From contig CAYUEL010000001.1 in the NCBI GenBank assembly GCA_964443025.1, positions 1 through 64,000 of the forward strand: a DNA stretch of 64,000 bases, in the 5' to 3' direction. This document shows positions 44,877 through 53,889 of this stretch, in pieces; position 1 is the first letter of the stretch, and every line of letters begins with the position of its first letter. Below the pieces are notes generated by a model. That model was not told the origin of the DNA. It made no database searches and saw only the letters and a program-made list of their open reading frames with translations. The translations under genes were made by a program, and so were the position numbers. The DNA is from JAJFKJ01 sp964443025 (GTDB lineage Bacteria > Pseudomonadota > Gammaproteobacteria > JABCZS01).

Positions 44877-45197
44877 TTATTTCGAGGATATTCCCTTAAC
44901 CCATGCATGAAATTCATCGGTCGTATGAACATCCGCCACTAATACCGCCGGTACCTCATAAGGATGATGTTTGATCAACCAAGTTTTCAATGCTTCCATT
45001 TTTTCTTGCGATGTTTTGAATAACAAAATCACTTCTTGATTTTTCTCAAGCTTCCCTTGCCATTGGTAAATGGATGTCATGCTCGGAATGATATTGACAC
45101 ACGCTGCCAGTTGTTCATTGACTGCAAGTTCTGCTAATGATTCAGCTGTTTCTAATGAATCAATGGTCGTGTAAAGAATGGAAAGTGTTTTGGTCAC
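44877..45197 (-). CDS. cutA: CutA-like divalent-cation tolerance protein
   Basis: 106 aa, the usual CutA length. LYTTIDSLETAESLAELAVNEQLAACVNIIPSM and SIYQWQGKLEKNQEVILLFKT are the trimer-forming conserved regions. CutA proteins are trimers of ferredoxin-like fold; their actual role in bacteria is uncertain. It overlaps the GFA gene by 4 bases (ATGA), so it belongs to the same etfA-GFA-cutA unit. Confidence 0.93.
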   Translation of the reverse strand: MTKTLSILYTTIDSLETAESLAELAVNEQLAACVNIIPSMTSIYQWQGKLEKNQEVILLFKTSQEKMEALKTWLIKHHPYEVPAVLVADVHTTDEFHAWVKGISSK

Positions 45198-45607
45198 CGT
45201 TCCGGGCTCCGATTAAACTTCTTCGTTTTAGGATCTAAACAATCCCAATGATAAGCGTCTTCTACCCAAATGTCGGTATCGGGTTGATAATCTTTTGGAT
45301 TGTCGACGGTGGCGCCGGATACGGTTCTTAATCCGCCTAAAACTTCCGGCTGTCCAAATATGTAAGTACCACAAGTGGGGCAAAATGAACGATTCACGTT
45401 GTTACCACTCGCACCCTTCACAGTATACGTCGTGCATTTTCCTTCTGCTTTTAACGTGTCTGGTTTAACTAACATGTAAGGAAAATAAGCAGAACCTGTC
45501 GCCAGTTTACAATCACGGCAATGGCATTTACCCATCGCAATGGGTTCCTCCGTAATTTCATAACGAACCGCTCCACAAAAACATCCACCTTTGATTGATT
45601 TAGTCAT
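45194..45607 (-). CDS. GFA/CENP-V family zinc protein
   Basis: 137 aa with the cysteine pattern of the GFA family: GGCFCGAVRYE, MGKCHCRDCK and SFCPTCGTYIFG, all expected zinc ligands present. The family includes glutathione-dependent formaldehyde-activating enzymes, but most members are of unknown substrate; a formaldehyde role should not be assumed. It overlaps both etfA and cutA by 4 bases. Confidence 0.88.
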   Translation of the reverse strand: MTKSIKGGCFCGAVRYEITEEPIAMGKCHCRDCKLATGSAYFPYMLVKPDTLKAEGKCTTYTVKGASGNNVNRSFCPTCGTYIFGQPEVLGGLRTVSGATVDNPKDYQPDTDIWVEDAYHWDCLDPKTKKFNRSPER

Positions 45608-46536
45608 AATTTTTCCTCCAGCTCCGGTAATACCTTAAATAGATCGCCCACTAACCCGTAATCGGCCACTTGAAAAATGGGCGCATCAGGATCTTTGTTA
45701 ATAGCCACGATGATTTTAGAATCTTTCATGCCCGCCAGATGTTGAATCGCACCACTAATACCCACGGCAATGTATAACTTAGGAGCGACAATCTTACCTG
45801 TTTGACCCACTTGATAATCATTCGGTACAAAACCTGCGTCAACGGCCGCACGGCTTGCACCCACTGCAGCATGAAGTTTATCTGCAATACGTTCCAGCAT
45901 GGCAAAATTTTCTTTGCTTTGCAAACCACGACCACCGGAAATCACAATATCTGCCGTTGTTAAATCGGGACGAATCGATTGATGCGCTTCTAATTTAATA
46001 AATTCAGATAATTTTAAATCTTCAATGGTGTTAATGATAGTAATAGGCGCAGCACTTTGCTCTGAAATATCCGATTCAAATGCCGTGGCTCTAATCGTCA
46101 ATAACATATTGTTAACATTCACTTTAACTTTAATAAAAGCATTACCTGCATAAATAGGTCTTGAGAATGTATGATCATCATGAATTTCCGTCACATCAGA
46201 AATCATCGGCCAATCTAACAGCCCGCTCACACGGGGTAAAATATTTTTACCGAATGTATTCGCTGGCGCGAGAACATGAGTGTAATCATTCGCTAGCGCT
46301 GCTATTAATGCAGCAATATTTTCTGCTAATACATGTTTATACGCAACGTTATCGGCACATAATACTTGTTTAACACCTGCAATCTTCGCTGCTTGTTCAG
46401 CAACACTCTTACAATTTTCACCCGCAATTAATACGGTAATGTTATCGCTGAGCTTCTTTGCAGCACTGATACAATTAAATACGGAAGGATTTAACTCCTG
46501 ACTATTATATTGCGCTAACAAAAATATTTTGTTCAT
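45604..46536 (-). CDS. etfA: Electron transfer flavoprotein, alpha subunit
   Basis: 310 aa. The C-terminal FAD domain is complete: VGASRAAVDAGFVPNDYQVGQTGKIVAPKLYIAVGISGAIQHLAGMKDSK, then NKDPDAPIFQVADYGLVGDLF. With EtfB it accepts electrons from isovaleryl-CoA and other acyl-CoA dehydrogenases. The ribosome site AGGA before its ATG is inside the last codons of ATPase B (stop 4 nt upstream). It is normally next to etfB; here the 1.5-kb ATPase B gene lies between them. Confidence 0.95.
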   Translation of the reverse strand: MNKIFLLAQYNSQELNPSVFNCISAAKKLSDNITVLIAGENCKSVAEQAAKIAGVKQVLCADNVAYKHVLAENIAALIAALANDYTHVLAPANTFGKNILPRVSGLLDWPMISDVTEIHDDHTFSRPIYAGNAFIKVKVNVNNMLLTIRATAFESDISEQSAAPITIINTIEDLKLSEFIKLEAHQSIRPDLTTADIVISGGRGLQSKENFAMLERIADKLHAAVGASRAAVDAGFVPNDYQVGQTGKIVAPKLYIAVGISGAIQHLAGMKDSKIIVAINKDPDAPIFQVADYGLVGDLFKVLPELEEKL

Positions 46537-46540
46537 GCAT

Positions 46541-47998
46541 TTATCCTAATGATTCAGCCTTAAACAGGTCTTCCAATGTAATGATTTGATCGAAATACCA
46601 TCTATTTATTAATTCTTCTGTAGCCCCCGATGCAGTAACAAGGATTTTATGTACCGTTTTTTGTTTCAACGCTGGAAAGCAGGCTAATTTACGTTCAAAT
46701 TCCTCTATCACACTGCTGGTAACCTTCGCTTCTGTATATTTGATTTCACACACCGTCATCACTTTATCTGCCCTATCAAAGACTAAATCAATTTGAAAAC
46801 CAGGTACTTCCTTTTCCACTGAGCGATTAAAATAAACTCCTGACTTATACTGCACTGCAGAAAACCCCAGTATTTTTGCAATGAGACTACTGCGCTTACG
46901 GCAAAATCGCTCAAACGCGTATCCTAGCCACGTGATATAACTTGCCTGGTTAACACCGGATGTTGGGCTATCAATAAATTCAGCGTTTTTAATGGCTTTT
47001 AATTTTGGTTTGATAAAATGAAAATAAAATTGCAAATAATGATCCGCAATGCAATAACGTATTAAATAGCTATCATCGCTCATATTATAGGGTGTATAAC
47101 TCTCTATAAAACCACATAATTCTAAGTCTTTTAAGAGTTTTGTTAAACTGCCTCCTGTTTCCACTTCAAGAAAGGCAGCAATTTCCTTTCGGGTTGCAAA
47201 GCGTTTTTTACTTAAAAACTGAATAACCTTCTTATAGTATGGATTAGTTGCCATACTGCTTGTAAATATTTTTTCACACTCTTGAACGAAAAAACCATTC
47301 TTAACAAAAGCATTTTTACATATGCTTAAAAATGTTGAGGAATCTTTATCCGCCCATTTTAAATATTCTGGGACACCACCAATGGTTAAGTATGCGTTCA
47401 TTGTTTCTTTTATAGATCTTTCTCCCAAAAATTGCTGAGTCTCTCGAATATTAAACTCCTGCAGAGACAACTCATATTGACTTCGATTATAAAGAGATTT
47501 CGAGTGAATGACGTTGTTAATCATAAAAGAAGGTGAGGATCCACACAATACTAAAATGAGTTGATCATTTTTTCTAAAAAAGTTATCCCAAACATATTTT
47601 AATTCTGCAATGAATTCTGTCTTATAATTTGCCAACCATTGCACTTCTTCAAAATACAACACACAGGGCCCTTCCTTTACGGACTCATAAAGCAGTTGAA
47701 AAACGTCTGTCCAATTCTCTAATTGCAAATGTCGTAACAATGGCTCTTGCCGATACCCAGCAAGCTGCTCAATCACTTGTTTTATTTGACGCCCTTTAGG
47801 TTCGCCCTCTATCCCTTCAAATTTAAGCATATGATGAGAACCATAAGCATATTCCAATAACGTTGTTTTCCCTATCCTTCTTCGGCCATAAATAACAACG
47901 ATTGTTGCCTCTTGCTCCTGGGTAATACTCTGCAAGACCTGCAATTCTTTCTTGCGGCCAATGAATTTTTTCGGGATTTTGGGTACGAGGTATTCCAT
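46541..47998 (-). CDS. ATPase B: second STAND-like P-loop ATPase with winged helix and PD-(D/E)XK-like C-terminus
   Basis: 485 aa, one residue different from ATPase A and of the same architecture: GRK near residue 14, Walker A GRRRIGKT (38-45), Walker B-like YFEE (first acid Glu, not Asp), a winged-helix segment (VIQFLSKKRFATRKEIAAFL) and D (about 404) then E-x-K (418/420) in VCEIKYTE. Despite the shared plan, sequence identity is low. The start at 47998 lies 19.5 bases from the centre of the first unit of its own repeat array. It separates etfB from etfA; insertion of this gene is the simplest reading. Function unknown: self-regulating nuclease, mobile unit or defence gene. Confidence 0.88.
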   Translation of the reverse strand: MEYLVPKIPKKFIGRKKELQVLQSITQEQEATIVVIYGRRRIGKTTLLEYAYGSHHMLKFEGIEGEPKGRQIKQVIEQLAGYRQEPLLRHLQLENWTDVFQLLYESVKEGPCVLYFEEVQWLANYKTEFIAELKYVWDNFFRKNDQLILVLCGSSPSFMINNVIHSKSLYNRSQYELSLQEFNIRETQQFLGERSIKETMNAYLTIGGVPEYLKWADKDSSTFLSICKNAFVKNGFFVQECEKIFTSSMATNPYYKKVIQFLSKKRFATRKEIAAFLEVETGGSLTKLLKDLELCGFIESYTPYNMSDDSYLIRYCIADHYLQFYFHFIKPKLKAIKNAEFIDSPTSGVNQASYITWLGYAFERFCRKRSSLIAKILGFSAVQYKSGVYFNRSVEKEVPGFQIDLVFDRADKVMTVCEIKYTEAKVTSSVIEEFERKLACFPALKQKTVHKILVTASGATEELINRWYFDQIITLEDLFKAESLG

Positions 47999-48012
47999 CG
48001 CTCTACTCTGTC

Positions 48013-48102
48013 GAGCCAGATACTGTGAATAATATTCATATCTGGCTCAAAAGTCAAATAAAATTTGAGCCAGATATGGGTAAAAACATACCTATCTGGC
48101 TT
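48013..48102 (-). promoter_or_regulatory. Operator-like array of four inverted-repeat units upstream of ATPase B
   Basis: GAGCCAGATA occurs at 48013-48022 and 48067-48076, and its reverse complement TATCTGGCTC at 48039-48048 and (last base changed) TATCTGGCTT at 48093-48102. Unit centres are about 48017.5, 48043.5, 48071.5 and 48097.5: alternating orientation, 26 bases inside each pair, and a 54-base period. Its geometry matches the ATPase A array, though the sequence is unrelated. Confidence 0.82.
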
Positions 48103-48129
48103 GATAAAAATACAACCCGTTGATTATAC

Positions 48130-48876
48130 TCAACTTTTTAAAACAGGCTCGAGCTTCTTGAGCAACTCATCCACCGACGCAACCATTTCGCCTTTTTGAC
48201 GGGGTTTAGGTGGTATTGTTTCCAACAAGCTAATATGTGACAACACATTTACATCCAAATCTTTCAACGCGATGATCTCAATCACTTTCGATTTTGCTTT
48301 CATGATATCCGGTAACTTTGCATAACGAGGTTCATTTAAGCGCAAATCCGTTGTGACAACCGCAGGTAATGTTAACTTTAATGTTTCCAATCCGTCATCC
48401 ACTTCTCGCACAACCATCGCTGTTTTATCTTCAATATTTAACTGAGAAATAAAACACCCCTGCGCCCAACCTAGTTTTGCTGCAAGTATTTGACCCGTTT
48501 GATTGTTATCATCATCGATCGCTTGTTTACCTAGGATGATCAATTGTGCATTCACTTTTTGTGCAACTGTTTTTAAAATAGTTGCGATACTGAGCGGTTC
48601 TAATGATGCATCAGTTTCTATCAAAATAGCCTGATCAACACCTAATGCGTAAGCTTGTCGTAAGATATCTTGACAGATTTTTGTCCCAATTGTCACAGCA
48701 ATTAACTTCGATGCAACACCCTTTTCTTTAAGACGAATCGCTTCTTCAAGCGCAATTTCATCAAACGGATTAATCGACATTTTAACGTTTTCGGTCACAA
48801 CACCGGAATGGTCTGGTTTTACACGCACGGGAACGTTGTAATCAATCACACGCTTGATGGGAATCAGAATATTCAT
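48130..48876 (-). CDS. etfB: Electron transfer flavoprotein, beta subunit
   Basis: 248 aa EtfB. MNILIPIKRVIDYNVPVRVKPD starts the protein, and the AMP-binding part includes IILGKQAIDDDNNQTGQILAAKLGW. VVTTDLRLNEPRYAKLPDIMKAK contains the recognition-loop sequence that contacts acyl-CoA dehydrogenases. Its start is 42 bases from the divergent ETF-QO gene, so the two share a control region. It would pair with EtfA across the intervening ATPase B gene. Confidence 0.95.
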   Translation of the reverse strand: MNILIPIKRVIDYNVPVRVKPDHSGVVTENVKMSINPFDEIALEEAIRLKEKGVASKLIAVTIGTKICQDILRQAYALGVDQAILIETDASLEPLSIATILKTVAQKVNAQLIILGKQAIDDDNNQTGQILAAKLGWAQGCFISQLNIEDKTAMVVREVDDGLETLKLTLPAVVTTDLRLNEPRYAKLPDIMKAKSKVIEIIALKDLDVNVLSHISLLETIPPKPRQKGEMVASVDELLKKLEPVLKS

Positions 48877-48918
48877 GTATTGCTCTTCACCTCATATATC
48901 GGTATGCTACTCAACATG

Positions 48919-50502
48919 ATGGAGTTAGAGAAAGCGCTTGTCAACCACGAGCAAATGGAATTTGACGTAATCATTGTAGGCGCAGGTCCTGCAGGATTGT
49001 CTGCCGCTATTCGGCTGAAACAGTTATGTAAGCAACACGAAACTGATTTGAATGTCTGCATCCTTGAAAAAGGCAGCGAAGTAGGTGCGCATATTTTATC
49101 TGGTGCAGTACTCGAACCACGCGCTCTTAATGAATTAATTCCCGATTGGCAACAGCGCAATGCACCCATTACGCAATCAGTCACCCACGATCATTTTTGT
49201 TTTCTCACGCACAATAAAAGCTACCGTTTACCCACTCCCAAACCCATGCATAACCATGGGAATTACATCATCAGTTTAGGATTATTTTGTCGATGGCTCG
49301 CGCATTATGCAGAAGAATTGGGCGTGACAATTTTCCCAGGTTTTCCTGCCGCTGATGTAGTGATGAAAGATAATAAAGTCGTAGGTGTTATCACCAGCCC
49401 GCAAGCTAATGAACCGGGTATTGTATTAACCTGCAAACATTTATTAGTGGCTGAAGGTGCTCGGGGTTCATTAACTCGTCAGCTTATGGATCACTTTCAA
49501 TTGCAAGGTGAATGTGCACAAACCTATGGCTTAGGTGTGAAAGAAATTTGGCAAGTGGATAATAATTTACATCAATCTGGATTGGTCATGCACACAATTG
49601 GTTGGCCATTGGATCAAAACACGTACGGCGGATCATTTATTTATCATCTTCCTGATAAAAAAATTGCACTCGGTTTTGTAGTAGGATTAGATTATGAAAA
49701 TCCTTACTTAAGCCCATTTGATGAATTACAAAAATTTAAAACACATCCATCGATTAAACCTTTATTCGAACATGGCGAACGCATTGCGTACGGTGCACGT
49801 GCACTCACAGAAGGAGGTTGGCAATCCATTCCAACGCTTAGTTTTCCTGGTGGTTATTTAATCGGTTGCGCAGCAGGATTTATGAATGTACCAAAAATAA
49901 AAGGAAATCATACGGCCATGAAATCCGGTATGTTAGCAGCGGAATGTATTTTTAATAAAACCGATTACGATCAGACACTACGCAACAGTTGGATCGGGAA
50001 AGAATTGCACGATGTTCGTAATATTCGTCCGGGTTTTAAATACGGATTAATACCCGGATTAACGAATGCCGCCCTGGAAACCTATATCACACACGGCAAA
50101 AGTCCATGGACATTAACACATAAAATTGATTATCAAACATTGAAACCTGCGAAACAATCTAAAAAAATAGATTACCCAAAGCCGGATAATAAGTTGACAT
50201 TTGATCGTTTAACATCGGTACGTTTAACCGGAGTCAGTCATCGTGAAGGCGAACCCTGTCATTTGGTTTTAACCGATCCTGATAAAGCGATTTCGCTTAA
50301 TTATCAAGTATACAATTCGCCCGAACAATACTATTGCCCCGCGGCTGTATACGAAATTGTTCAGCATGAACAAAAACCAAAATTGCAAATTAACAGTGGT
50401 AATTGTATTCATTGCAAAACCTGCGATATTAAAGATCCATCGCAAAACATTGTGTGGAAAACCCCTGAAGGCGGCGACGGACCTAACTACGGAGATATGT
50501 AA
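48919..50502 (+). CDS. Electron transfer flavoprotein-ubiquinone oxidoreductase
   Basis: The frame is open to 48808, but a start that far upstream would overlap etfB and add unlike residues; the ATG at 48919 is the best guess (48904 and 48955 are alternatives). FDVIIVGAGPAGLSAAIRL is the FAD-binding GxGxxG, and the C-terminus carries the 4Fe-4S cluster cysteines (GNCIHCKTCDIKD, with an earlier CPAAVYE). Around 528 aa. It takes electrons from EtfAB and reduces ubiquinone at the inner membrane. Only 3 bases separate it from the next gene, so the hydrolase-SDR-E1-E2 genes may be co-transcribed. Confidence 0.94.
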   Translation: MELEKALVNHEQMEFDVIIVGAGPAGLSAAIRLKQLCKQHETDLNVCILEKGSEVGAHILSGAVLEPRALNELIPDWQQRNAPITQSVTHDHFCFLTHNKSYRLPTPKPMHNHGNYIISLGLFCRWLAHYAEELGVTIFPGFPAADVVMKDNKVVGVITSPQANEPGIVLTCKHLLVAEGARGSLTRQLMDHFQLQGECAQTYGLGVKEIWQVDNNLHQSGLVMHTIGWPLDQNTYGGSFIYHLPDKKIALGFVVGLDYENPYLSPFDELQKFKTHPSIKPLFEHGERIAYGARALTEGGWQSIPTLSFPGGYLIGCAAGFMNVPKIKGNHTAMKSGMLAAECIFNKTDYDQTLRNSWIGKELHDVRNIRPGFKYGLIPGLTNAALETYITHGKSPWTLTHKIDYQTLKPAKQSKKIDYPKPDNKLTFDRLTSVRLTGVSHREGEPCHLVLTDPDKAISLNYQVYNSPEQYYCPAAVYEIVQHEQKPKLQINSGNCIHCKTCDIKDPSQNIVWKTPEGGDGPNYGDM

Positions 50503-50505
50503 ATC

Positions 50506-51057
50506 ATGTTATTACAAGCGAAAGATAGCGCGGTTATGTTGATTGATGTTCAAGAAAAATTAATGCCATTAGTGCATCATCACAAAGACATTGAAAAAAA
50601 TTGCTCTTGGATATTACAAATTGCACAACGTATGAAAATCCCTGTATTAACAACTGAACAATATCCTAAGGGGCTAGGGTCCACATTAGCCTCGCTGAAA
50701 CCTTATATCGACGAAAAAAATCTTTTTGAAAAAATATGCTTTTCAGGTATGGGAAATCCCGATGTTGCTTCACATGTCTATGAAATGAATAAAAAACAAT
50801 GGGTGTTAATTGGCATTGAAACGCATGTCTGCGTTTTACAAACAGCCGTGGCATTACAAGAAAATGGGCATCAAGTTTTTGTGGTTGCAGAGGCAACATC
50901 ATCACGTAATATACATGACAAAGCGTTGGCCTTTAGCCGAATGGAAAAGATTGGGATACAACTTGTTTCCAAAGAAATGGTATTATACGAATGGCTCTCA
51001 CAAGCAGGGTCAGATTTATTTAAAGAACTAAACAAGGAATTTGTAATTAATGCCTAA
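50506..51057 (+). CDS. Isochorismatase-family cysteine hydrolase
   Basis: 183 aa with the catalytic triad of the family: Asp14 (MLIDVQEKL), Lys55 (YPKGLG) and Cys109 (ETHVCVLQTA). The ETHVC motif is that of the nicotinamidase-like/ISOC branch. The substrate cannot be read from sequence; neighbours suggest a metabolic role linked to acyl or 2-oxoacid turnover, but this is weak. It overlaps the SDR gene by 8 bases. Confidence 0.9.
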   Translation: MLLQAKDSAVMLIDVQEKLMPLVHHHKDIEKNCSWILQIAQRMKIPVLTTEQYPKGLGSTLASLKPYIDEKNLFEKICFSGMGNPDVASHVYEMNKKQWVLIGIETHVCVLQTAVALQENGHQVFVVAEATSSRNIHDKALAFSRMEKIGIQLVSKEMVLYEWLSQAGSDLFKELNKEFVINA

Positions 51058-51802
51058 GATCCAAAAATCAGCCATTGTCACCGGCGGCAGCTCTGGATTG
51101 GGTAAGGCCACTGCACAACGTTTAAGTCAACAAGGCTTTTTCGTCGTGATTGCTGACGTACAAGATGGAAAGGCATTGGCCAATGATATTGATGGTTCCT
51201 ATGTTTCTTGTGATGTAACACAAACCAATCAAATTGAAGCAGCGATTCAAGCTGCAACGCATAAAGCGCCTTTACATTGCGTTGTAAACTGCGCAGGTAT
51301 TCTTGCAGGCTCACGCATCGTTGGGAAAGATACACCTTTTGATTTGGCTGTGTTCAAAAAAGTGATTGATGTTAATTTAATCGGTACGTTTAACATGTTG
51401 CGCTTATCCGCCATGACCATGAGTCAACAAGCACCTTACAATGAAGAGGGTGAACGTGGCGTTATCATTAACACCGCAAGTATTGCTGCATTTGAAGGGC
51501 AAATTGGACAAGCAGCGTACAGCGCATCTAAAGCCGGTATTGTGGGTCTTACATTACCCGCAGCTCGTGAATTCACACGTTTTGGTATTCGCGTTGTGAC
51601 CATTGCTCCCGGATTATTTGAAACACCGATGATGGAAAACCTTCCTCCAAAAACCATTGAACATTTAACTCATGCTACAGAATACCCAAAACGCTTAGGA
51701 AAACCCGATGAATATGCAAAGCTTGTGCTGAACATTATTGACAACCCCCTATTAAATGGTTGCACAATCCGTTTGGATGGTGCCGTTAGATTAACGGCAT
51801 AA
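51050..51802 (+). CDS. Short-chain dehydrogenase, 3-hydroxyacyl-CoA dehydrogenase type 2-like
   Basis: 250 aa SDR with GGSSGLGKATAQRL for NAD binding and the catalytic Tyr/Lys pair in AYSASKAG. NCAGILAGSRIVGKD and RFGIRVVTIAPGLFETPMM, with a deduced HSD10-like loop, are the features of type-2 3-hydroxyacyl-CoA dehydrogenase, which acts in isoleucine degradation. Its place beside E1/E2 genes and the leucine operon makes a branched-chain role likely. The substrate is inferred. Confidence 0.85.
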   Translation: MPKIQKSAIVTGGSSGLGKATAQRLSQQGFFVVIADVQDGKALANDIDGSYVSCDVTQTNQIEAAIQAATHKAPLHCVVNCAGILAGSRIVGKDTPFDLAVFKKVIDVNLIGTFNMLRLSAMTMSQQAPYNEEGERGVIINTASIAAFEGQIGQAAYSASKAGIVGLTLPAAREFTRFGIRVVTIAPGLFETPMMENLPPKTIEHLTHATEYPKRLGKPDEYAKLVLNIIDNPLLNGCTIRLDGAVRLTA

Positions 51803-51818
51803 AAGGAGTTACTGATAA

Positions 51819-52904
51819 ATGCAAAGAAAGTCTGTTGCCGCATTTGAAATTTTTTATTATCAATACTTAAATGAAAAATCCGAATTAACCGGCGATCTAC
51901 CTGAAAATTTACGAAACAACCCTGAACTATGGCAAAAATTTTACCGCTACTTGGTATTGAATCGTCTTTTTGATGAAACTGCCATTAAATTACAACGTAC
52001 CGGCAAGATGGGAACTTATCCTTCTACATTAGGGCAAGAAGCAATTGGTGTAGGAATGGGATTAGGAATGCATAAAGATGATGTCTTTATACCTTACTAT
52101 CGCGAACCTGGTACACATTTTACTCGCGGTGTTAAACCCGAAGAACTTTACACCGTTTGGGGTGGTGATGAACGTGGTAATAATTATCAAGAGGGTCAAT
52201 ACGATTTTCCTGATTGTATTCCGATTGGTACACAAAGTTTGCACGGTGCAGGCGTTGCATTCGCGTTTAAATTACGTAAAGAAAAGCGTGCCGTAGTTGT
52301 TAGTATTGGTGATGGTGGTACATCCCAAGGTAACTTTTATGAAGCCATTAACTTTGCAGGTGTTCATCAATTACCATTGATATTTGTGATTAATAATAAT
52401 CATTGGGCCATTTCTGTTCCACTCGAATTACAAACACATGCGCAAACGCTTGCACAAAAAGGCATCGCAGCAGGAGTTCCAGGCGAACAAGTGGATGGCA
52501 ATGACATGTTTGTCGTTTATGATCGCATTCGAACAGCTGTTGATAACGCACGCGCAGGGAAAGGTCCTTACATTATCGAGGCCATTACTTATCGTATGTG
52601 CGATCACACGACCGCAGATGATGCTTCACGTTATCGTCCAAATCAAGAACTAGAAGCAAATAAGGCGAAAGATCCCATTAAACGTTTACGTAATTTCATG
52701 GCTGCTCAAAACCAATGGGATGAAAGCAAAGAAAAAGCCTTACATTTAGAGCTTAAACAATTGATTGATACTTCTGTTCAAAAGTATTTGAATTCAACAC
52801 CTGCGCTAGCGACCGATATTTTTGATTACATGTATGCACAATGGCCACAAAGTTACCATGAACAACGTGACGAAGTGATTGCGTATCATGGAGGTGCCGA
52901 ATGA
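51819..52904 (+). CDS. 2-oxoacid dehydrogenase E1 alpha subunit
   Basis: 361 aa. The thiamine diphosphate motif runs from GDGGTSQG (about residue 164) to NNN (about 192), and the phosphorylation-loop area YRMCDHTTADDASRYRPN follows. Substrate specificity is between pyruvate (acetyl-transferring) and branched-chain 2-oxoacids; the ETF/leucine neighbourhood favours the branched-chain enzyme, while best sequence impressions resemble the PdhA type. AAGGAG lies 10 nt before the ATG. It overlaps the E1 beta gene by 4 bases. Confidence 0.88.
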   Translation: MQRKSVAAFEIFYYQYLNEKSELTGDLPENLRNNPELWQKFYRYLVLNRLFDETAIKLQRTGKMGTYPSTLGQEAIGVGMGLGMHKDDVFIPYYREPGTHFTRGVKPEELYTVWGGDERGNNYQEGQYDFPDCIPIGTQSLHGAGVAFAFKLRKEKRAVVVSIGDGGTSQGNFYEAINFAGVHQLPLIFVINNNHWAISVPLELQTHAQTLAQKGIAAGVPGEQVDGNDMFVVYDRIRTAVDNARAGKGPYIIEAITYRMCDHTTADDASRYRPNQELEANKAKDPIKRLRNFMAAQNQWDESKEKALHLELKQLIDTSVQKYLNSTPALATDIFDYMYAQWPQSYHEQRDEVIAYHGGAE

Positions 52905-53878
52905 CCGTTATTACTTTGGTGGAAGCCGTTACTCAAGCATTAGCATACGAATTGAAGCATGATAAAAACGTGATTGTGATGGGCGAAGATGTTGGCATAA
53001 ACGGCGGTGTGTTTCGCGCAACCGCTGGCTTGCAAGAAAAATTTGGGAGTGAACGTGTATTTGATACACCCTTGGCCGAATCCATGATTGCAGGTATCGG
53101 TATTGGTATGGCCACACAAGGTATGCGACCTGTGTGTGAAATTCAATTCATGGGATTTATTTATCCCTGTGTTGATCAAATCATCAATCACGCAGCACGC
53201 ATACGTAATCGTACACGCGGACGTTTAACGTGCCCCATGGTGATTCGTGCGCCGTTTGGTGGTGGTATTCACGCACCGGAACATCATTCCGAAAGTACCG
53301 AAGCTATTTTTGCGCATATGCCAGGTATTCGTGTGGTTATTCCTAGTTCACCTGCACGTGCCTACGGCTTATTATTAGCCGCTATTCGCGATCCCGATCC
53401 AGTCATTTTCCTCGAGCCTAAACGTATTTACCGTTTAACCAAACAAGAAGTGCCTGATGATGGAAAAGCGTTACCACTCGATACATGTTTTATATTGCGC
53501 GAAGGAAGTGATATTACATTAATCACTTGGGGTGCAGCGGTACATGAAACCTTGCAAGTAGCTGATCAATTGGCGCAAGAAGGTATTCATGCTGAAGTCA
53601 TCGACGTTGCAACGATTAAACCCTTAGACATCGATAGTATTTTACAATCTGTCGCAAAAACAGGTCGATGCGTTATCATTCATGAAGCAGCGCGCACATG
53701 CGGTGTAGGCGCTGAAATTGCTGCACAAATATCAGAAAAAGCATTGGACCTGTTAAAAGCGCCAATATTACGCGTCAGCGGGTATGACATCGTTATGCCC
53801 TACTTGAAGCAAGAAAATATTTTTATGCCCAGTGTTCAACGCATTCGCGACAGTGTTGATGTCGCATTAGCATATTAA
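52901..53878 (+). CDS. 2-oxoacid dehydrogenase E1 beta subunit
   Basis: 325 aa. GEDVGINGGVFRATAGL, RVFDTPLAESMIAGIGIGMA and RAPFGGGIHAPEHHSESTEAIFAHMPG are the conserved parts of the E1 beta family, the last with the active-site His pair. Forms an alpha2beta2 tetramer with the preceding gene product. Stops 11 bases before the E2 start. Specificity as for E1 alpha is uncertain. Confidence 0.92.
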   Translation: MTVITLVEAVTQALAYELKHDKNVIVMGEDVGINGGVFRATAGLQEKFGSERVFDTPLAESMIAGIGIGMATQGMRPVCEIQFMGFIYPCVDQIINHAARIRNRTRGRLTCPMVIRAPFGGGIHAPEHHSESTEAIFAHMPGIRVVIPSSPARAYGLLLAAIRDPDPVIFLEPKRIYRLTKQEVPDDGKALPLDTCFILREGSDITLITWGAAVHETLQVADQLAQEGIHAEVIDVATIKPLDIDSILQSVAKTGRCVIIHEAARTCGVGAEIAAQISEKALDLLKAPILRVSGYDIVMPYLKQENIFMPSVQRIRDSVDVALAY

Positions 53879-53889
53879 GGATAAGAGTC

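Noticed and set aside
48013..48102. CRISPR array at the ATPase B upstream repeats
   Set aside because: Only four short units in alternating orientation with 16-18 bases between them, and no cas genes in the window.
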